Shown here piece by piece: positions 24,524 to 32,660 of a stretch of DNA of 64,000 bases. Origin of the DNA: Streptomyces composti (GTDB lineage: Bacteria > Actinomycetota > Actinomycetes > Streptomycetales > Streptomycetaceae); assembly GCF_012034205.1 (NCBI RefSeq), contig NZ_JAATEM010000019.1, positions 1-64,000 on the forward strand. Direction: 5' to 3'. Within the stretch, counting starts at the first letter, position 1. Every line of letters begins with the position of its first letter. The notes under the pieces are model-generated. The model was not told the origin of the DNA, did not search any database, and was given only the letters and a program-made list of their open reading frames with translations. The translations under genes were made by a program, and so were the position numbers.

Positions 24524-25320
24524 TTGCCCAGCCCCTCTTCCTGTGCGGCGGCGCGGTCGTCGTCCTGGATGCCCTCACGCAGGGCCTGCGCGCGGGTCTT
24601 GCGGCGCTGTTCGATCCGCTCGCGGCGCGGGTCGTAGGGCGTGTCGGGAGCCTTCTCGCCGCGGATCTCCTCCAGCTGGCGGGTGATGGCGGCCATGATC
24701 GTCTCGGTGGCCTCCTTGAGGAGCTCCGGGGTCATCTCCCGGTCGTAGAAGCGCTCCAGGTCCACCGGGGGTCCGGCCAGCACGTGGTGGGTCTTGCGCG
24801 GGAGGATGCGGGGCTTCTTGGAGTACGGGGGCAGCACCTCGTTGGCGCCCCACTGGGCGATCGGGATGACCGGGCACCTGGTCTGCAGGGCGACCCGCGC
24901 GGCGCCGGTCTTGCCGGTCATGGGCCAGCCGTCCGGGTCGCGGGTGAGGGTGCCCTCGGGGTAGAAGGCGACGCACTCGCCGCGCTCCACGGCCTCGATC
25001 GCGGCCCGGAAGGCACTGAGCGCGTCCGTGCTCTCCCGGTAGACGGGGATCTGCCCGGTGCCGCGCATGGCGGCTCCCACGAATCCCTTCTTGAAAAGCC
25101 CGCTCTTCGCCAGGAATCGCGGAACGCGTCCGGTGTTGTACTGGAAATGCGCGTAGGCGAGGGGATCGATGTGCGAATTGTGGTTCACCGCGGTGATAAA
25201 TCCACCCTCGGCCGGAATGTTCTCCATTCCGCGCCAGTCCCGCTTGAGCAAGAGCACCAGCGGCGGTTTGCAGATCACCGCGGCGAAGCGGTACCAGAAG
25301 CCGATTCTGCGGCGCGGCAC
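24520..25320 (-). CDS. plsC: 1-acylglycerol-3-phosphate acyltransferase (PlsC family)
   Basis: Acylates lysophosphatidic acid or a related acceptor. It has 266 residues with the acyltransferase motifs in order: NHNSHIDPLAYA (HX4D), GTGQIPVYRES, FYPEGTLTRDPDGW (motif III) and VIPIAQWGA (motif IV). A short N-terminal hydrophobic stretch (AAVICKPPLVLLLK) may bind the membrane. GTG 25320 has AGGAAGG 8 bases upstream. The C-terminus is basic (RRERIEQRRKTRAQA). Coupled to gpsA and divergent from cofC. Confidence 0.92.
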   Translation of the reverse strand: MPRRRIGFWYRFAAVICKPPLVLLLKRDWRGMENIPAEGGFITAVNHNSHIDPLAYAHFQYNTGRVPRFLAKSGLFKKGFVGAAMRGTGQIPVYRESTDALSAFRAAIEAVERGECVAFYPEGTLTRDPDGWPMTGKTGAARVALQTRCPVIPIAQWGANEVLPPYSKKPRILPRKTHHVLAGPPVDLERFYDREMTPELLKEATETIMAAITRQLEEIRGEKAPDTPYDPRRERIEQRRKTRAQALREGIQDDDRAAAQEEGLGK

Positions 25321-25489
25321 AAGGACACCTTCCTCTAGGGCCTGGTTGGGGCCTGGACCCGGAGGCCAGGCGGGCCGCACAAGTGTCGCCCCGGGCCGCC
25401 GGTCTGTCGAGAACACCGTACGCCCCGACTCCGCGGTCACCTCAGGCCCCGGGTGACAATGGCCGCGACGAGAGAGGGACACAACACAC

Positions 25490-26125
25490 GTGCAGTGGAC
25501 CTTGCTGGTACCCCTGAAACCGCTCGCTCAGGCCAAGAGCAGGCTGTCGGACACCGCGGACGACAGGCTGCGTCCCGGTCTCGCGCTGGCGTTCGCCCAG
25601 GACACGGTGGCGGCCGCGCTGGCCTGCGCGGCGGTGCGGGATGTGGTGGTCGTCACGGACGACGCCCTGGCCGCGCGCGAGCTGGCCGCGCAGGGTGCCG
25701 CGGTGGTCCCCGACGCGCCGCGGGCCGGCCTGAACGCCGCGCTGGACCACGCGGCCCGCGAAGTGCGCGCTCGCGGCGCCGGCGCGCTCGCCGCCCTGAA
25801 CGCCGATCTCCCCGCCCTTCGCCCGCGGGAACTGGCCCGTGCGCTGGAATGCGCCGCCGCTTTTCCCCGCGCCTTTCTCGCCGATGCCGCCGGCACCGGG
25901 ACGACCTTGCTCTCGGCGGCACCGGACCACGCATTGCGCCCCCTGTTCGGCCCGGATTCCCGCACCCGGCACCGCGCGTCCGGGGCGGTGGAACTCCTGC
26001 CGGACCCGGTGGATTCCGTACGGCAGGACGTCGACACCGGGGCGGATCTGCGGGCGGCGCTGGCGCTGGGCGTCGGCGCGCACACGGCCGCGGCCGCCGC
26101 GCGGCTGCTGATGGCCGAGCAGTAG
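25490..26125 (+). CDS. cofC: 2-phospho-L-lactate / PEP guanylyltransferase (coenzyme F420 synthesis)
   Basis: A 211-residue CofC/FbiD-family nucleotidyltransferase that activates phospholactate or phosphoenolpyruvate with GTP for the F420 side chain; actinobacteria generally use PEP. The motifs WTLLVPLKPLAQAKSRLS, RDVVVVTDD, GLNAALDHA and ALNADLPALRPRELARAL are present. GTG 25490 is the start. The C-terminus is Ala-rich. A 67-codon gene follows 9 bases later and is probably cotranscribed. No other F420 gene is in the window. Confidence 0.92.
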   Translation: MQWTLLVPLKPLAQAKSRLSDTADDRLRPGLALAFAQDTVAAALACAAVRDVVVVTDDALAARELAAQGAAVVPDAPRAGLNAALDHAAREVRARGAGALAALNADLPALRPRELARALECAAAFPRAFLADAAGTGTTLLSAAPDHALRPLFGPDSRTRHRASGAVELLPDPVDSVRQDVDTGADLRAALALGVGAHTAAAAARLLMAEQ

Positions 26126-26134
26126 GCTGCCGCC

Positions 26135-26338
26135 ATGCAGGCCACCGCATACACCTTCGACCCCGCCAGCCGCAGCGGCCAGGTACTGCTGGACGACGGC
26201 ACCCCGGTCCCCTTCGACGCCCCCGCCTTCGACGCGGGCGGCCTGCGCCTGCTCCGCCCGGGCCAGCGGGTCCGCATCGAAACGGAGGGCGACGGCGAGA
26301 ACCGCCGCATCACCCTGGTGACCCTCCAGACGTTCTGA
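26135..26338 (+). CDS. Small conserved protein, possible OB/CSD-like fold
   Basis: 67 residues (MQATAYTFDPASRSGQVLLD ... GQRVRIETEGDGENRRITLV). The layout resembles cold-shock/OB-fold proteins: a GxVLLDDGTPVPFDA strand pair and a final LRPGQRVRIE strand. It lacks the RNP1 aromatic motif of true cold-shock proteins, so nucleic-acid binding is not assured. It lies 9 bases after cofC, with strong GC3 bias supporting that it is coding. Function unknown. Confidence 0.75.
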   Translation: MQATAYTFDPASRSGQVLLDDGTPVPFDAPAFDAGGLRLLRPGQRVRIETEGDGENRRITLVTLQTF

Positions 26339-26447
26339 GTCCGGGCGTCCGCGAACCGGGCCCGCGCAGCTCAGGAGGCCGGTTCGAGCAGCCGGCGGAG
26401 GCGGGCGGGCGCAGCCGCAGGGGGCGGGTGCGGGGAGGAAATGCCGC

Positions 26448-26475
26448 GGGCCGGGCTCCGTGGGGAGTCCGGCCC
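26448..26475 (-). terminator. Terminator hairpin downstream of hupS
   Basis: 12-bp stem GGGCCGGGCTCC / GGAGTCCGGCCC with one G-T pair and a 4-base loop, between the convergent small gene and hupS. GC-rich with no T-tract; may act in both directions. Confidence 0.6.
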
Positions 26476-26508
26476 GGCGCGTGAGTACCGCTCGGCTGTG
26501 CCCTCGTC

Positions 26509-27150
26509 CTACTTCTTGCGGGCGGTGGTCTTCTTGGCGGTGGTCTTGCGCGCGGTCGACTTCTTGGCGGGTGCCTTCTTGGCCGTGGCCTTCTTCGCCG
26601 GGGCCTTCTTGGCGGCGGCCTTGGTCGTCTTCTTCGCGGCGGCGCTCTTGGCGGTCCCCGTGGTCTTCTTGGCGGGTGCCTTCTTGGCCGTGGTCTTCTT
26701 CGCCGTGGCCTTGGTGGCGGTCTTCTTCGCCGCCGTCTTCTTGGTGGTCGCCTTCTTGGCGGCGGCCTTGGTCGTCTTCTTGGCGGCGGCCTTCTTCACG
26801 GTCGCGGAGGCGCCGCCGGAGAGGCTGCCCTTGGGCGCCTTCTTGACGGCGACCTCGCCGCCGCGCGGCAGCTTCTTCGAGCCGCTCACCAGGTCCTTGA
26901 AGCCCTGGCCCGCACGGAAGCGCGGAACCGAGGTCTTCTTGACCCGAACCCGCTCGCCCGTCTGGGGGTTCCGGGCGTAGCGGGCCGGACGGTCGACCTT
27001 CTCGAACGAACCGAAGCCGGTGACCGAGACCCGCTCACCCGCGACCACCGCGCGGACGATGGCGTCCAGGACATGGTCGACAGCGTCGGCGGCCTGCTGG
27101 CGGCCACCCAACTTGTCGGCAATCGCTTCTACGAGCTGCGCCTTGTTCAC
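26509..27150 (-). CDS. hupS: HU-family nucleoid protein with histone H1-like tail (HupS)
   Basis: Nucleoid protein of 213 residues. Residues 1-~95 are HU: MNKAQLVEAIADKLGGRQQA, ERVSVTGFGSFEKVDRPARY, ARNPQTGERVRVKK and PRFRAGQGFKDLV. The remaining ~110 residues are Lys/Ala/Thr-rich PAKK/TAKK-type repeats like eukaryotic histone H1. In Streptomyces HupS is the spore-associated HU paralogue involved in nucleoid compaction. GTG 27150 has GGGGAAG upstream. A HrdB-like promoter is seen at 27202-27230. The tail DNA is a run of near-repeats, prone to slippage and length variation between strains. Confidence 0.96.
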   Translation of the reverse strand: MNKAQLVEAIADKLGGRQQAADAVDHVLDAIVRAVVAGERVSVTGFGSFEKVDRPARYARNPQTGERVRVKKTSVPRFRAGQGFKDLVSGSKKLPRGGEVAVKKAPKGSLSGGASATVKKAAAKKTTKAAAKKATTKKTAAKKTATKATAKKTTAKKAPAKKTTGTAKSAAAKKTTKAAAKKAPAKKATAKKAPAKKSTARKTTAKKTTARKK

Positions 27151-27201
27151 GTCTTCCCCTTCGGAGACCTCGCCAGAACGAAAGTGTTCAAGCTTTTTCG
27201 C

Positions 27202-27230
27202 ACGTTAGGCAGATATATACCGCAAATCAA
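27202..27230 (-). promoter_or_regulatory. Candidate hupS promoter
   Basis: Reading leftwards: TTGATT (27230-27225), 17-base spacer, TAACGT (27207-27202), 52 bases before the hupS start. The spacer is AT-rich (GGTATATATC), unusual in this genome. Confidence 0.5.
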
Positions 27231-27286
27231 ACACGAAACGGGCTAATCACCCTTGTGCCGCAACGAACTCGACTGTCTCGACTGGT

Positions 27287-27517
27287 TCAGCGTTCCGCTT
27301 CGGGGAATCGACCCTCGTCCAGGTCCGCGTTGAACCGCTCCAGACGCCTTGCCGCACCGGCGAGATCGTGCTTGGCCGCGGCCGTAATGACCAGCAGCTT
27401 CCGGGTCAGCGCCATCCGTACGCCCTCCGGGACTTGCAGTGCACGCACTCGGGAGTGCGCTTCCTTGAGCCGGACCGCGACCGCCGTATAGAGCTCGAGT
27501 TGGCCGTCGTGTTCCAT
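27287..27517 (-). CDS. Small helical protein of unknown function
   Basis: 76 residues (MEHDGQLELYTAVAVRLKEA ... LEGFNADLDEG-like end, here ERFNADLDEGRFPEAE). Entirely helical and charged, with no cysteines and no signal peptide; GC3 bias supports that it is coding. I recall the same small gene between hupS and leuD in other streptomycetes but know no function. ATG 27517 was chosen over longer frames, which are shadows. Confidence 0.65.
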   Translation of the reverse strand: MEHDGQLELYTAVAVRLKEAHSRVRALQVPEGVRMALTRKLLVITAAAKHDLAGAARRLERFNADLDEGRFPEAER

Positions 27518-27696
27518 GCACAGATTGTGCCATCTGGGGCGAGTTGTCGCCTGCGCAGGGGGCAACTGCCGCCTCCAACGGCCCAGTCGGGCACAGCCGC
27601 CGGTCGCGGTCCGGTGACTCGTGTACCCGCCCAATCACCTTCATAACGTGGGACGTTGAGGACGGGCGAGGCGGCGCGCGGGGCGATTCGGGCAGC

Positions 27697-27737
27697 GAAA
27701 AGCCCGTACCCCCGATCAGACCGATCGGGGGTACGGG
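27697..27737 (-). terminator. Terminator of the leuC-leuD operon
   Basis: Perfect 15-bp stem (27703-27717 with 27723-27737, CCCGTACCCCCGATC) and, reading leftwards, a TTTT tract (27700-27697). About 180 bases downstream of leuD. Confidence 0.85.
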
Positions 27738-27915
27738 CGGGGTGTCGCGGTGGCCGAAAACCGACCCGCAACGGGGACTTCGGCGCTCGGCGTCGGCCGG
27801 CCGCCGGGGTGCCGGACGGCCCTCCCGGTTACGGAGTCGAGCGGGACCGCCGCAACCGAACCGGGCGGACCGCCGTACGGCCGGAGCCGGACCGCCGGGG
27901 GCGGCCGGACCGCGG

Positions 27916-28509
27916 TCAGACCGTGAGCGTGCGCGGCTTGAAGGACGGGCGCTTCGCCTCGTACGCGGCGATGTCCGCCTCGTTCTGCAGCGTGATGGAG
28001 ATGTCGTCCAGCCCGTTCAGCAGCCGCCAGCGGGAGTTCTCGTCCAGCTCGAAGGAGGCGGTGACGCCCTCCGCGCGCACCTCGCGCGCCTCGAGGTCGA
28101 CGGTGATCTCGGCCTGCGGGTCCTTCTCGGTGAGCTCCCACAGCGCGTCCACGACCGGCTGCTCCAGCACGACCGTGAGCAGGCCGTTCTTCAGCGAGTT
28201 GCCGCGGAAGATGTCGGCGAAGCGGGAGGAGATGACGGCTTTGAAGCCGTAGTTCTGCAGCGCCCAGACGGCGTGCTCGCGCGAGGAGCCGGTGCCGAAG
28301 TCGGGACCGGCGACCAGCACCGTGGCGCCCTGGCGCTCGGGCCGGTTGAGCACGAACTCCGGGTCCTTGCGCCAGGCCTCGAACAGCCCGTCCTCGAACC
28401 CGTCCCGGGTGACCTTCTTGAGCCAGTGGGCGGGGATGATCTGGTCGGTGTCGACGTTGGAGCGGCGCAGCGGCACGGCCCGGCCGGTGTGGGTGGTGAA
28501 TGCTTCCAT
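27916..28509 (-). CDS. leuD: 3-isopropylmalate dehydratase small subunit
   Basis: Swivel-domain subunit of isopropylmalate isomerase (leucine synthesis). It has 197 residues: MEAFTTHTGRAVPLRRSNVD, TDQIIPAHWLKKV, the conserved AGPDFGTGSSREHAVWAL and SSRFADIFRGNSLKNGLL. It starts 6 bases after the leuC stop. Works with LeuC. Confidence 0.96.
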   Translation of the reverse strand: MEAFTTHTGRAVPLRRSNVDTDQIIPAHWLKKVTRDGFEDGLFEAWRKDPEFVLNRPERQGATVLVAGPDFGTGSSREHAVWALQNYGFKAVISSRFADIFRGNSLKNGLLTVVLEQPVVDALWELTEKDPQAEITVDLEAREVRAEGVTASFELDENSRWRLLNGLDDISITLQNEADIAAYEAKRPSFKPRTLTV

Positions 28510-28515
28510 GACTGA

Positions 28516-29940
28516 TCAGACTCCAGCGGGCGCGGCGGTCTCGGACAGGTCGGCGGGCGAGGCCAGGTGGCCCAGCACGGCGGTGGCGGCGGCCACCTGC
28601 GGCGACACCAGATGCGTGCGGCCGCCCTTGCCCTGCCGGCCCTCGAAGTTGCGGTTGGAGGTGGAGGCGGAGCGCTCGCCGGGGGCCAGCTGGTCGGGGT
28701 TCATGCCCAGGCACATGGAACAGCCCGCGTGCCGCCATTCGGCGCCGGCCTCCTTGAAGACCACGTCCAGTCCCTCGGAGACGGCCTGCAGACCCACCCG
28801 CGCGGAGCCGGGGACGACCAGCATGCGTACGCCGTCGGCGACTTTGCGGCCCTTGAGGATCTCCGCGGCGGCGCGCAGGTCCTCGATGCGGCCATTGGTG
28901 CAGGAGCCTACGAAGACGGTGTCCACCTTGATGGAGCGCAGCGGCTGGCCGGGCTCCAACCCCATGTATTCCAGGGCCTTTTCGGCGGCCAGGCGCTCCG
29001 AGGCGTCCTCGTAGGAGGCGGGGTCGGGGACGGCGGACGAGAGCGGTGCGCCCTGGCCCGGGTTGGTGCCCCAGGTGACGAACGGGGAGAGTTCGGCGGC
29101 GTCAATGACGACCTCGGCGTCGAACTCGGCGTCGTCGTCGGTGCGCAGCGTCCGCCAGTACTCCACGGCCGCGTCCCAGTCGGCGCCCTGGGGGGCGTGC
29201 GGGCGGTCCTTGAGGTAGGCGAACGTGGTCTCGTCGGGGGCGATCATGCCCGCGCGGGCACCGGCCTCGATCGACATGTTGCAGATGGTCATGCGGGCCT
29301 CCATCGAGAGCTTCTCGATGGCGGAGCCGCGGTACTCCAGGATGTAGCCCTGGCCGCCGCCGGTGCCGATCCGGGCGATGATCGCCAGGATCAGGTCCTT
29401 GGCGGTGACGCCCTCGGGCAGCTCACCGTCGACGGTGATCGCCATGGTCTTCGGGCGGGCCATCGGCAGCGTCTGGGTGGCCAGCACATGCTCCACCTGC
29501 GAGGTGCCGATGCCGAACGCCAGCGCGCCGAAGGCGCCGTGCGTGGAGGTGTGCGAGTCGCCGCAGACGACCGTCATGCCCGGCTGGGTCAGGCCCAGCT
29601 GCGGGCCCACCACGTGCACCACGCCCTGCTCGACGTCGCCCAGCGGATGCAGGCGCACGCCGAACTCCGCGCAGTTCTTGCGCAGCGTCTCCAGCTGGGC
29701 ACGGGAGACCGGGTCGGCGATCGGCTTGTCGATGTCGAGGGTCGGGGTGTTGTGATCCTCGGTGGCGATGGTCAGGTCGAGCCGCCGCACCGTGCGACCG
29801 CTCTTGCGAAGACCGTCGAAGGCCTGCGGGCTGGTCACCTCGTGCAGCAGGTGCAGATCGATGTAGAGGAGGTCGGGCTCGCCCTCGGCGCGCCGGACGA
29901 CATGGTCGTCCCAGACCTTCTCCGCGAGTGTCCTACCCAT
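28516..29940 (-). CDS. leuC: 3-isopropylmalate dehydratase large subunit
   Basis: Iron-sulfur subunit that isomerises 2- to 3-isopropylmalate. It has 474 residues: MGRTLAEKVWDDHVVRRAEG, DLHLLHEVTSPQAFDGL, VCGDSHTSTHGAFGALAFGI. The [4Fe-4S] ligands are in FVGSCTNGRIEDLRAAA and CSMCLGMNPDQL. Start ATG 29940; the upstream frame is open but unrelated. Expression should be controlled by NdgR, encoded divergently, through the palindrome at 30097-30125. Confidence 0.96.
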   Translation of the reverse strand: MGRTLAEKVWDDHVVRRAEGEPDLLYIDLHLLHEVTSPQAFDGLRKSGRTVRRLDLTIATEDHNTPTLDIDKPIADPVSRAQLETLRKNCAEFGVRLHPLGDVEQGVVHVVGPQLGLTQPGMTVVCGDSHTSTHGAFGALAFGIGTSQVEHVLATQTLPMARPKTMAITVDGELPEGVTAKDLILAIIARIGTGGGQGYILEYRGSAIEKLSMEARMTICNMSIEAGARAGMIAPDETTFAYLKDRPHAPQGADWDAAVEYWRTLRTDDDAEFDAEVVIDAAELSPFVTWGTNPGQGAPLSSAVPDPASYEDASERLAAEKALEYMGLEPGQPLRSIKVDTVFVGSCTNGRIEDLRAAAEILKGRKVADGVRMLVVPGSARVGLQAVSEGLDVVFKEAGAEWRHAGCSMCLGMNPDQLAPGERSASTSNRNFEGRQGKGGRTHLVSPQVAAATAVLGHLASPADLSETAAPAGV

Positions 29941-30096
29941 CGCTTTCCCTCCGGCCGGCAACGGCGCCGACCCAACTAGAGATCTTGAGGAGACGGCGCC
30001 CGCACCCCTGACTCCGGGCGTCCGCCGCCGGGCCCTGATGTCCACGGGCCGGTGTGACTTCGTGATTCCAGAGTGGCGTGTTCCACGGAAAATTGA

Positions 30097-30125
30097 ACTT
30101 GCGTTTCACAGAGTGAGACGCAAGT
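30097..30125. promoter_or_regulatory. Palindromic operator in the leuC-ndgR intergenic region
   Basis: ACTTGCGTTTCAC-AGA-GTGAGACGCAAGT: two 13-base arms matching at 12 positions around a 3-base centre, 9 bases before the ndgR ATG and about 157 bases before leuC. IclR-family NdgR/AreB proteins are known to bind in this intergenic region. A possible ndgR promoter overlaps it (TTGCGT 30100-30105, TATCGT 30125-30130), consistent with autorepression. Confidence 0.7.
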
Positions 30126-30133
30126 ATCGTTGC

Positions 30134-30847
30134 ATGGACAACAGTAGCGGCGTCGGCGTTCTGGACAAGGCGGCACTCGTCCTGAGCGCTCTGGAGTCCG
30201 GTCCGGCCACCCTCGCGGGTCTGGTCGGGGCCACCGGACTGGCACGACCCACGGCCCACCGCCTGGCCGTGGCGCTGGAACACCACCGGATGGTGGCGCG
30301 CGACATGCAGGGCCGGTTCATCCTCGGCCCGCGCCTGGCCGAACTGGCCGCGGCGGCGGGCGAGGACCGGCTGCTGGCCGCGGCCGGACCGGTGCTCACC
30401 CACCTCCGCGACGTCACCGGCGAGAGCGCCCAGCTCTACCGCCGGCAGGGCGACATGCGCATCTGCGTCGCGGCGGCGGAGCGTCTCTCGGGCCTGCGGG
30501 ACACGGTCCCGGTGGGCTCAACGCTGACCATGAAGGCCGGTTCCTCGGCGCAGATCCTGCTGGCCTGGGAGGAGCCGGAGCGGCTGCACCGCGGCCTGCA
30601 GGGCGCCCGCTTCACGGCCACCGCCCTGTCCGGTGTGCGCCGCCGCGGCTGGGCCCAGTCGATCGGTGAGCGCGAGCCGGGCGTGGCGTCCGTCTCCGCG
30701 CCGGTGCGCGGCCCGTCCAACCGCGTGGTGGCCGCCGTCTCGGTCTCCGGCCCCATCGAGCGCCTGACGCGCCACCCGGGCCGTATGCACGCCCAGGCGG
30801 TCATCGACGCCGCCGCCCGGCTCTCCGAGGCGCTGCGCCGCTCCTGA
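30134..30847 (+). CDS. ndgR: IclR-family regulator NdgR (AreB)
   Basis: A 237-residue IclR-type regulator. The HTH is near the N-terminus (GPATLAGLVGATGLARPTAH RLAVALEHHRMV) and the effector domain follows (LRDVTGESAQLYRRQGDMRI, VPVGSTLTMKAGSSAQILLA, ASVSAPVRGPSNRVVAAVSV). In S. coelicolor NdgR (SCO5552), and as AreB in S. clavuligerus, it controls leuCD and other amino-acid genes and affects antibiotic production. Divergent from leuC with a shared palindrome. ATG 30134 fits the known N-terminus. Confidence 0.95.
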   Translation: MDNSSGVGVLDKAALVLSALESGPATLAGLVGATGLARPTAHRLAVALEHHRMVARDMQGRFILGPRLAELAAAAGEDRLLAAAGPVLTHLRDVTGESAQLYRRQGDMRICVAAAERLSGLRDTVPVGSTLTMKAGSSAQILLAWEEPERLHRGLQGARFTATALSGVRRRGWAQSIGEREPGVASVSAPVRGPSNRVVAAVSVSGPIERLTRHPGRMHAQAVIDAAARLSEALRRS

Positions 30848-30892
30848 GAGCCCTTCCTCAGCCCTTCTGCCTCTGTCCCTGCCACTCGGCGT

Positions 30893-30936
30893 ACGGGGGC
30901 GGGGCCGCCTCAACGCCGCGGCGGCTCCGCCCCCGT
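30893..30936 (+). terminator. Terminator hairpin after ndgR
   Basis: 17-bp GC-rich stem (30893-30909 with 30920-30936, one mismatch) about 45 bases after the ndgR stop, with no T-tract. Bases 30937-31200 beyond it hold no gene that I can support. Confidence 0.6.
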
Positions 30937-31200
30937 CGTCCTGTGCCCGCGTGGCCGCGGAGCCTCTCCCCTGCGCTCCGACGCGCTCCGCGCAGGCGAG
31001 GCCGGACACGGTCTGCGGCGGATCATGTACGGGCTGTGCACACCGGGAGGGGAACGCGTGGCGCGTCGCGCGGAGTTGCCGCACCAGGCGGCCCGGCGTC
31101 GCTCCGGACGGCATCCGGACGGCATGGAGACCTTGGCCACACTCATCGAGCGGCCCGGGTGCGGGACGTGATGCCGGGCGGACGCCGCGGGCACGCCGAA

Positions 31201-31226
31201 GGGGCCTCCGCCGAAGCGGAGGCCCC
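31201..31226 (-). terminator. Terminator of the tRNA cluster
   Basis: Perfect 11-bp stem GGGGCCTCCGC / GCGGAGGCCCC with a CGAA loop, 11 bases downstream of the last tRNA-Glu in the leftward direction. Confidence 0.75.
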
Positions 31227-31236
31227 TTGGGACATG

Positions 31237-31309
31237 TACCCCCGACCGGATTCGAACCGGCGCTACCGCCTTGAGAGGGCGGCGTGCTAGGCCGCTACAC
31301 AACGGGGGC
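31237..31309 (-). tRNA. tRNA-Glu (CUC), copy 1
   Basis: 73-nt cloverleaf: acceptor GCCCCCG pairs with CGGGGGU (first pair G-U), anticodon loop CUCUCAA gives CUC, T arm GCCGGTTCGAATCCGGT, discriminator A. Differs from copy 3 in the anticodon stem. Last of five tRNAs in the leftward transcript. Confidence 0.95.
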
Positions 31310-31337
31310 GTGGACTCTGCGTTTCCGCAGGTCCGAG

Positions 31338-31409
31338 CTGGTCTACCTGGACTCGAACCAAGACTAACTGAACCAGAATCAGTCGTGCTGCCAATTACAC
31401 CATAGACCA
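31338..31409 (-). tRNA. tRNA-Gln (CUG), copy 1
   Basis: 72-nt cloverleaf starting TGGTCTATGGTGTAATTGGC, anticodon loop TTCTGGT gives CUG, T arm with GGTTCGAGTCC, acceptor 3' strand TAGACCA plus discriminator G. Its acceptor has UGGUCUA where the other Gln copy has UGGCCUA. Confidence 0.95.
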
Positions 31410-31429
31410 ATGTGGTTTAGACCAGTCAG

Positions 31430-31502
31430 TACCCCCGACCGGATTCGAACCGGCGCTACCGCCTTGAGAGGGCGGCGTGCTAGGCCGCTACACAACGGGG
31501 GC
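31430..31502 (-). tRNA. tRNA-Glu (CUC), copy 2
   Basis: Identical in its 73 bases to the copy at 31237-31309 as far as I can align by eye; flanks differ. Anticodon CUC. Confidence 0.95.
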
Positions 31503-31564
31503 CCTAGCGATCCTGCATCGGTAACGGCGGGAGCTACCCGAACCATTCCCGCGGGAAGGATCTG

Positions 31565-31637
31565 TACCCCCGACCGGATTCGAACCGGCGCTACTGCCTT
31601 GAGAGGGCAGCGTGCTAGGCCGCTACACAACGGGGGC
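31565..31637 (-). tRNA. tRNA-Glu (CUC), copy 3 with compensatory stem change
   Basis: Same as the other Glu copies except one anticodon-stem pair: CTGCC/GGCAG instead of CCGCC/GGCGG, i.e. a C-G pair replaced by T-A on both sides. The pairing is kept, so the gene looks functional. Confidence 0.95.
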
Positions 31638-31677
31638 TTGCGGATGATGATCCGCGGGTGCAGATGAGCTCTGCGAG

Positions 31678-31749
31678 CTGGCCTACCTGGACTCGAACCA
31701 AGACTAACTGAACCAGAATCAGTCGTGCTGCCAATTACACCATAGGCCA
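31678..31749 (-). tRNA. tRNA-Gln (CUG), copy 2
   Basis: 72-nt Gln tRNA with anticodon CUG; acceptor TGGCCTA pairs with TAGGCCA (paired change relative to copy 1). First tRNA of the leftward cluster Gln-Glu-Glu-Gln-Glu. Confidence 0.95.
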
Positions 31750-31839
31750 CTGGAACGCAAGCCCCGGAGGGGTCCTTGTTCTAGTTCCGCGCCCCGGTCC
31801 GGGGCCTGTCGGCCCGCTTCCCGCGGCGCAGGAAGAACA

Positions 31840-32571
31840 TTACCTGAAGGAGCGCGGCGCTCCAAAACGAGTATCGCCGCAAAGCAGCCGCGGGAGTTCG
31901 GCGAGGGAGGCGATCCGGCGCGGACCCTCGGGCGGGCCGACGGCGGCCCGGCCGCCGGTGCGGTCGATCCACACCGACAGCAGCCCGGCCTCGGCGGCAC
32001 CCCGCCCGTCGATCTCCGGGTGATCACCGACGTAGGCCACCTGCTCGGGGGGCAGCGACAGCGCCTCGCAGGCGGCCAGGAACGCCCCGCGCTCGGGCTT
32101 GGAGACGCCCAGCTCGGCGGCGCACAGGATGGCCTCGAAGCGGTCGTGCACGCCGAGCACGCGCAGCTTGCGGTCCTGCACCGGCAGGCTGGAGTTGGAC
32201 AGCACGGCGTGCCGGTGGGTCGCCGCCAGGGCGTCCAGCACGGGCAGCACGTCGGGGAAGAGACTCCAGGCGGCCTCGTAGTGGACCAGGTAGCGGCCGA
32301 ACCAGTCGTCGGCCTCCTGGTCGGTCAGCTCCCGGCCGAGGAAGACCCTGGTGCGGTCGCGCCGCTGCGTGACGAAGTCCACCTCGCCGGCGGCGAAGCG
32401 GGCCCACTGGGCGTCGGTGATCTCCCGCCACAGAGTCAGCGCCTCCTCGGCGGAGCCGTACCGGGCGAGCAGCCCCTCGGCCCGCAGATGAGCGCGCAGG
32501 CCCTCGCGGTCGGCGGTGGTGTAGTCGAAGAGGGTGTCGTCCACGTCCCACACGACGGCTCGGATGCCCAT
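31840..32571 (-). CDS. HAD-superfamily hydrolase
   Basis: A 243-residue HAD phosphatase. Motif I is VVWDVDDTLFDYTTAD with the nucleophile/acid Asp pair; motif II is VLSNSSLPVQDRKL; motif III lysine is in LGVSKPERGAFLAACEAL; motif IV is YVGDHPEIDGRGAAEAGL. A helical cap domain lies after motif I. The substrate is unknown. ATG 32571 is the start. It follows gltX, separated by a strong hairpin. Confidence 0.88.
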   Translation of the reverse strand: MGIRAVVWDVDDTLFDYTTADREGLRAHLRAEGLLARYGSAEEALTLWREITDAQWARFAAGEVDFVTQRRDRTRVFLGRELTDQEADDWFGRYLVHYEAAWSLFPDVLPVLDALAATHRHAVLSNSSLPVQDRKLRVLGVHDRFEAILCAAELGVSKPERGAFLAACEALSLPPEQVAYVGDHPEIDGRGAAEAGLLSVWIDRTGGRAAVGPPEGPRRIASLAELPRLLCGDTRFGAPRSFR

Positions 32572-32595
32572 GCGGGACACGGTACCCGCAGGCGC

Positions 32596-32633
32596 CGAGG
32601 GGCGGCTCCCGGACCACCGGGAACCGCCCCTCG
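32596..32633 (-). terminator. Hairpin between gltX and the HAD gene
   Basis: 17-bp stem (32596-32612 with 32617-32633, one mismatch) with an ACCA loop, 27 bases after the gltX stop reading leftwards. Confidence 0.7.
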
Positions 32634-32660
32634 AGACAGACGGAGAACAGCGGCAGAGGA

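Noticed and set aside
30937..31200. Short open frames between ndgR and the tRNA cluster
   Set aside because: No Shine-Dalgarno sequence, no conserved pattern, and several run through the tRNA genes.
31379..31750. A frame reading through the tRNA array
   Set aside because: Its repeated peptide simply reflects the duplicated tRNA genes.
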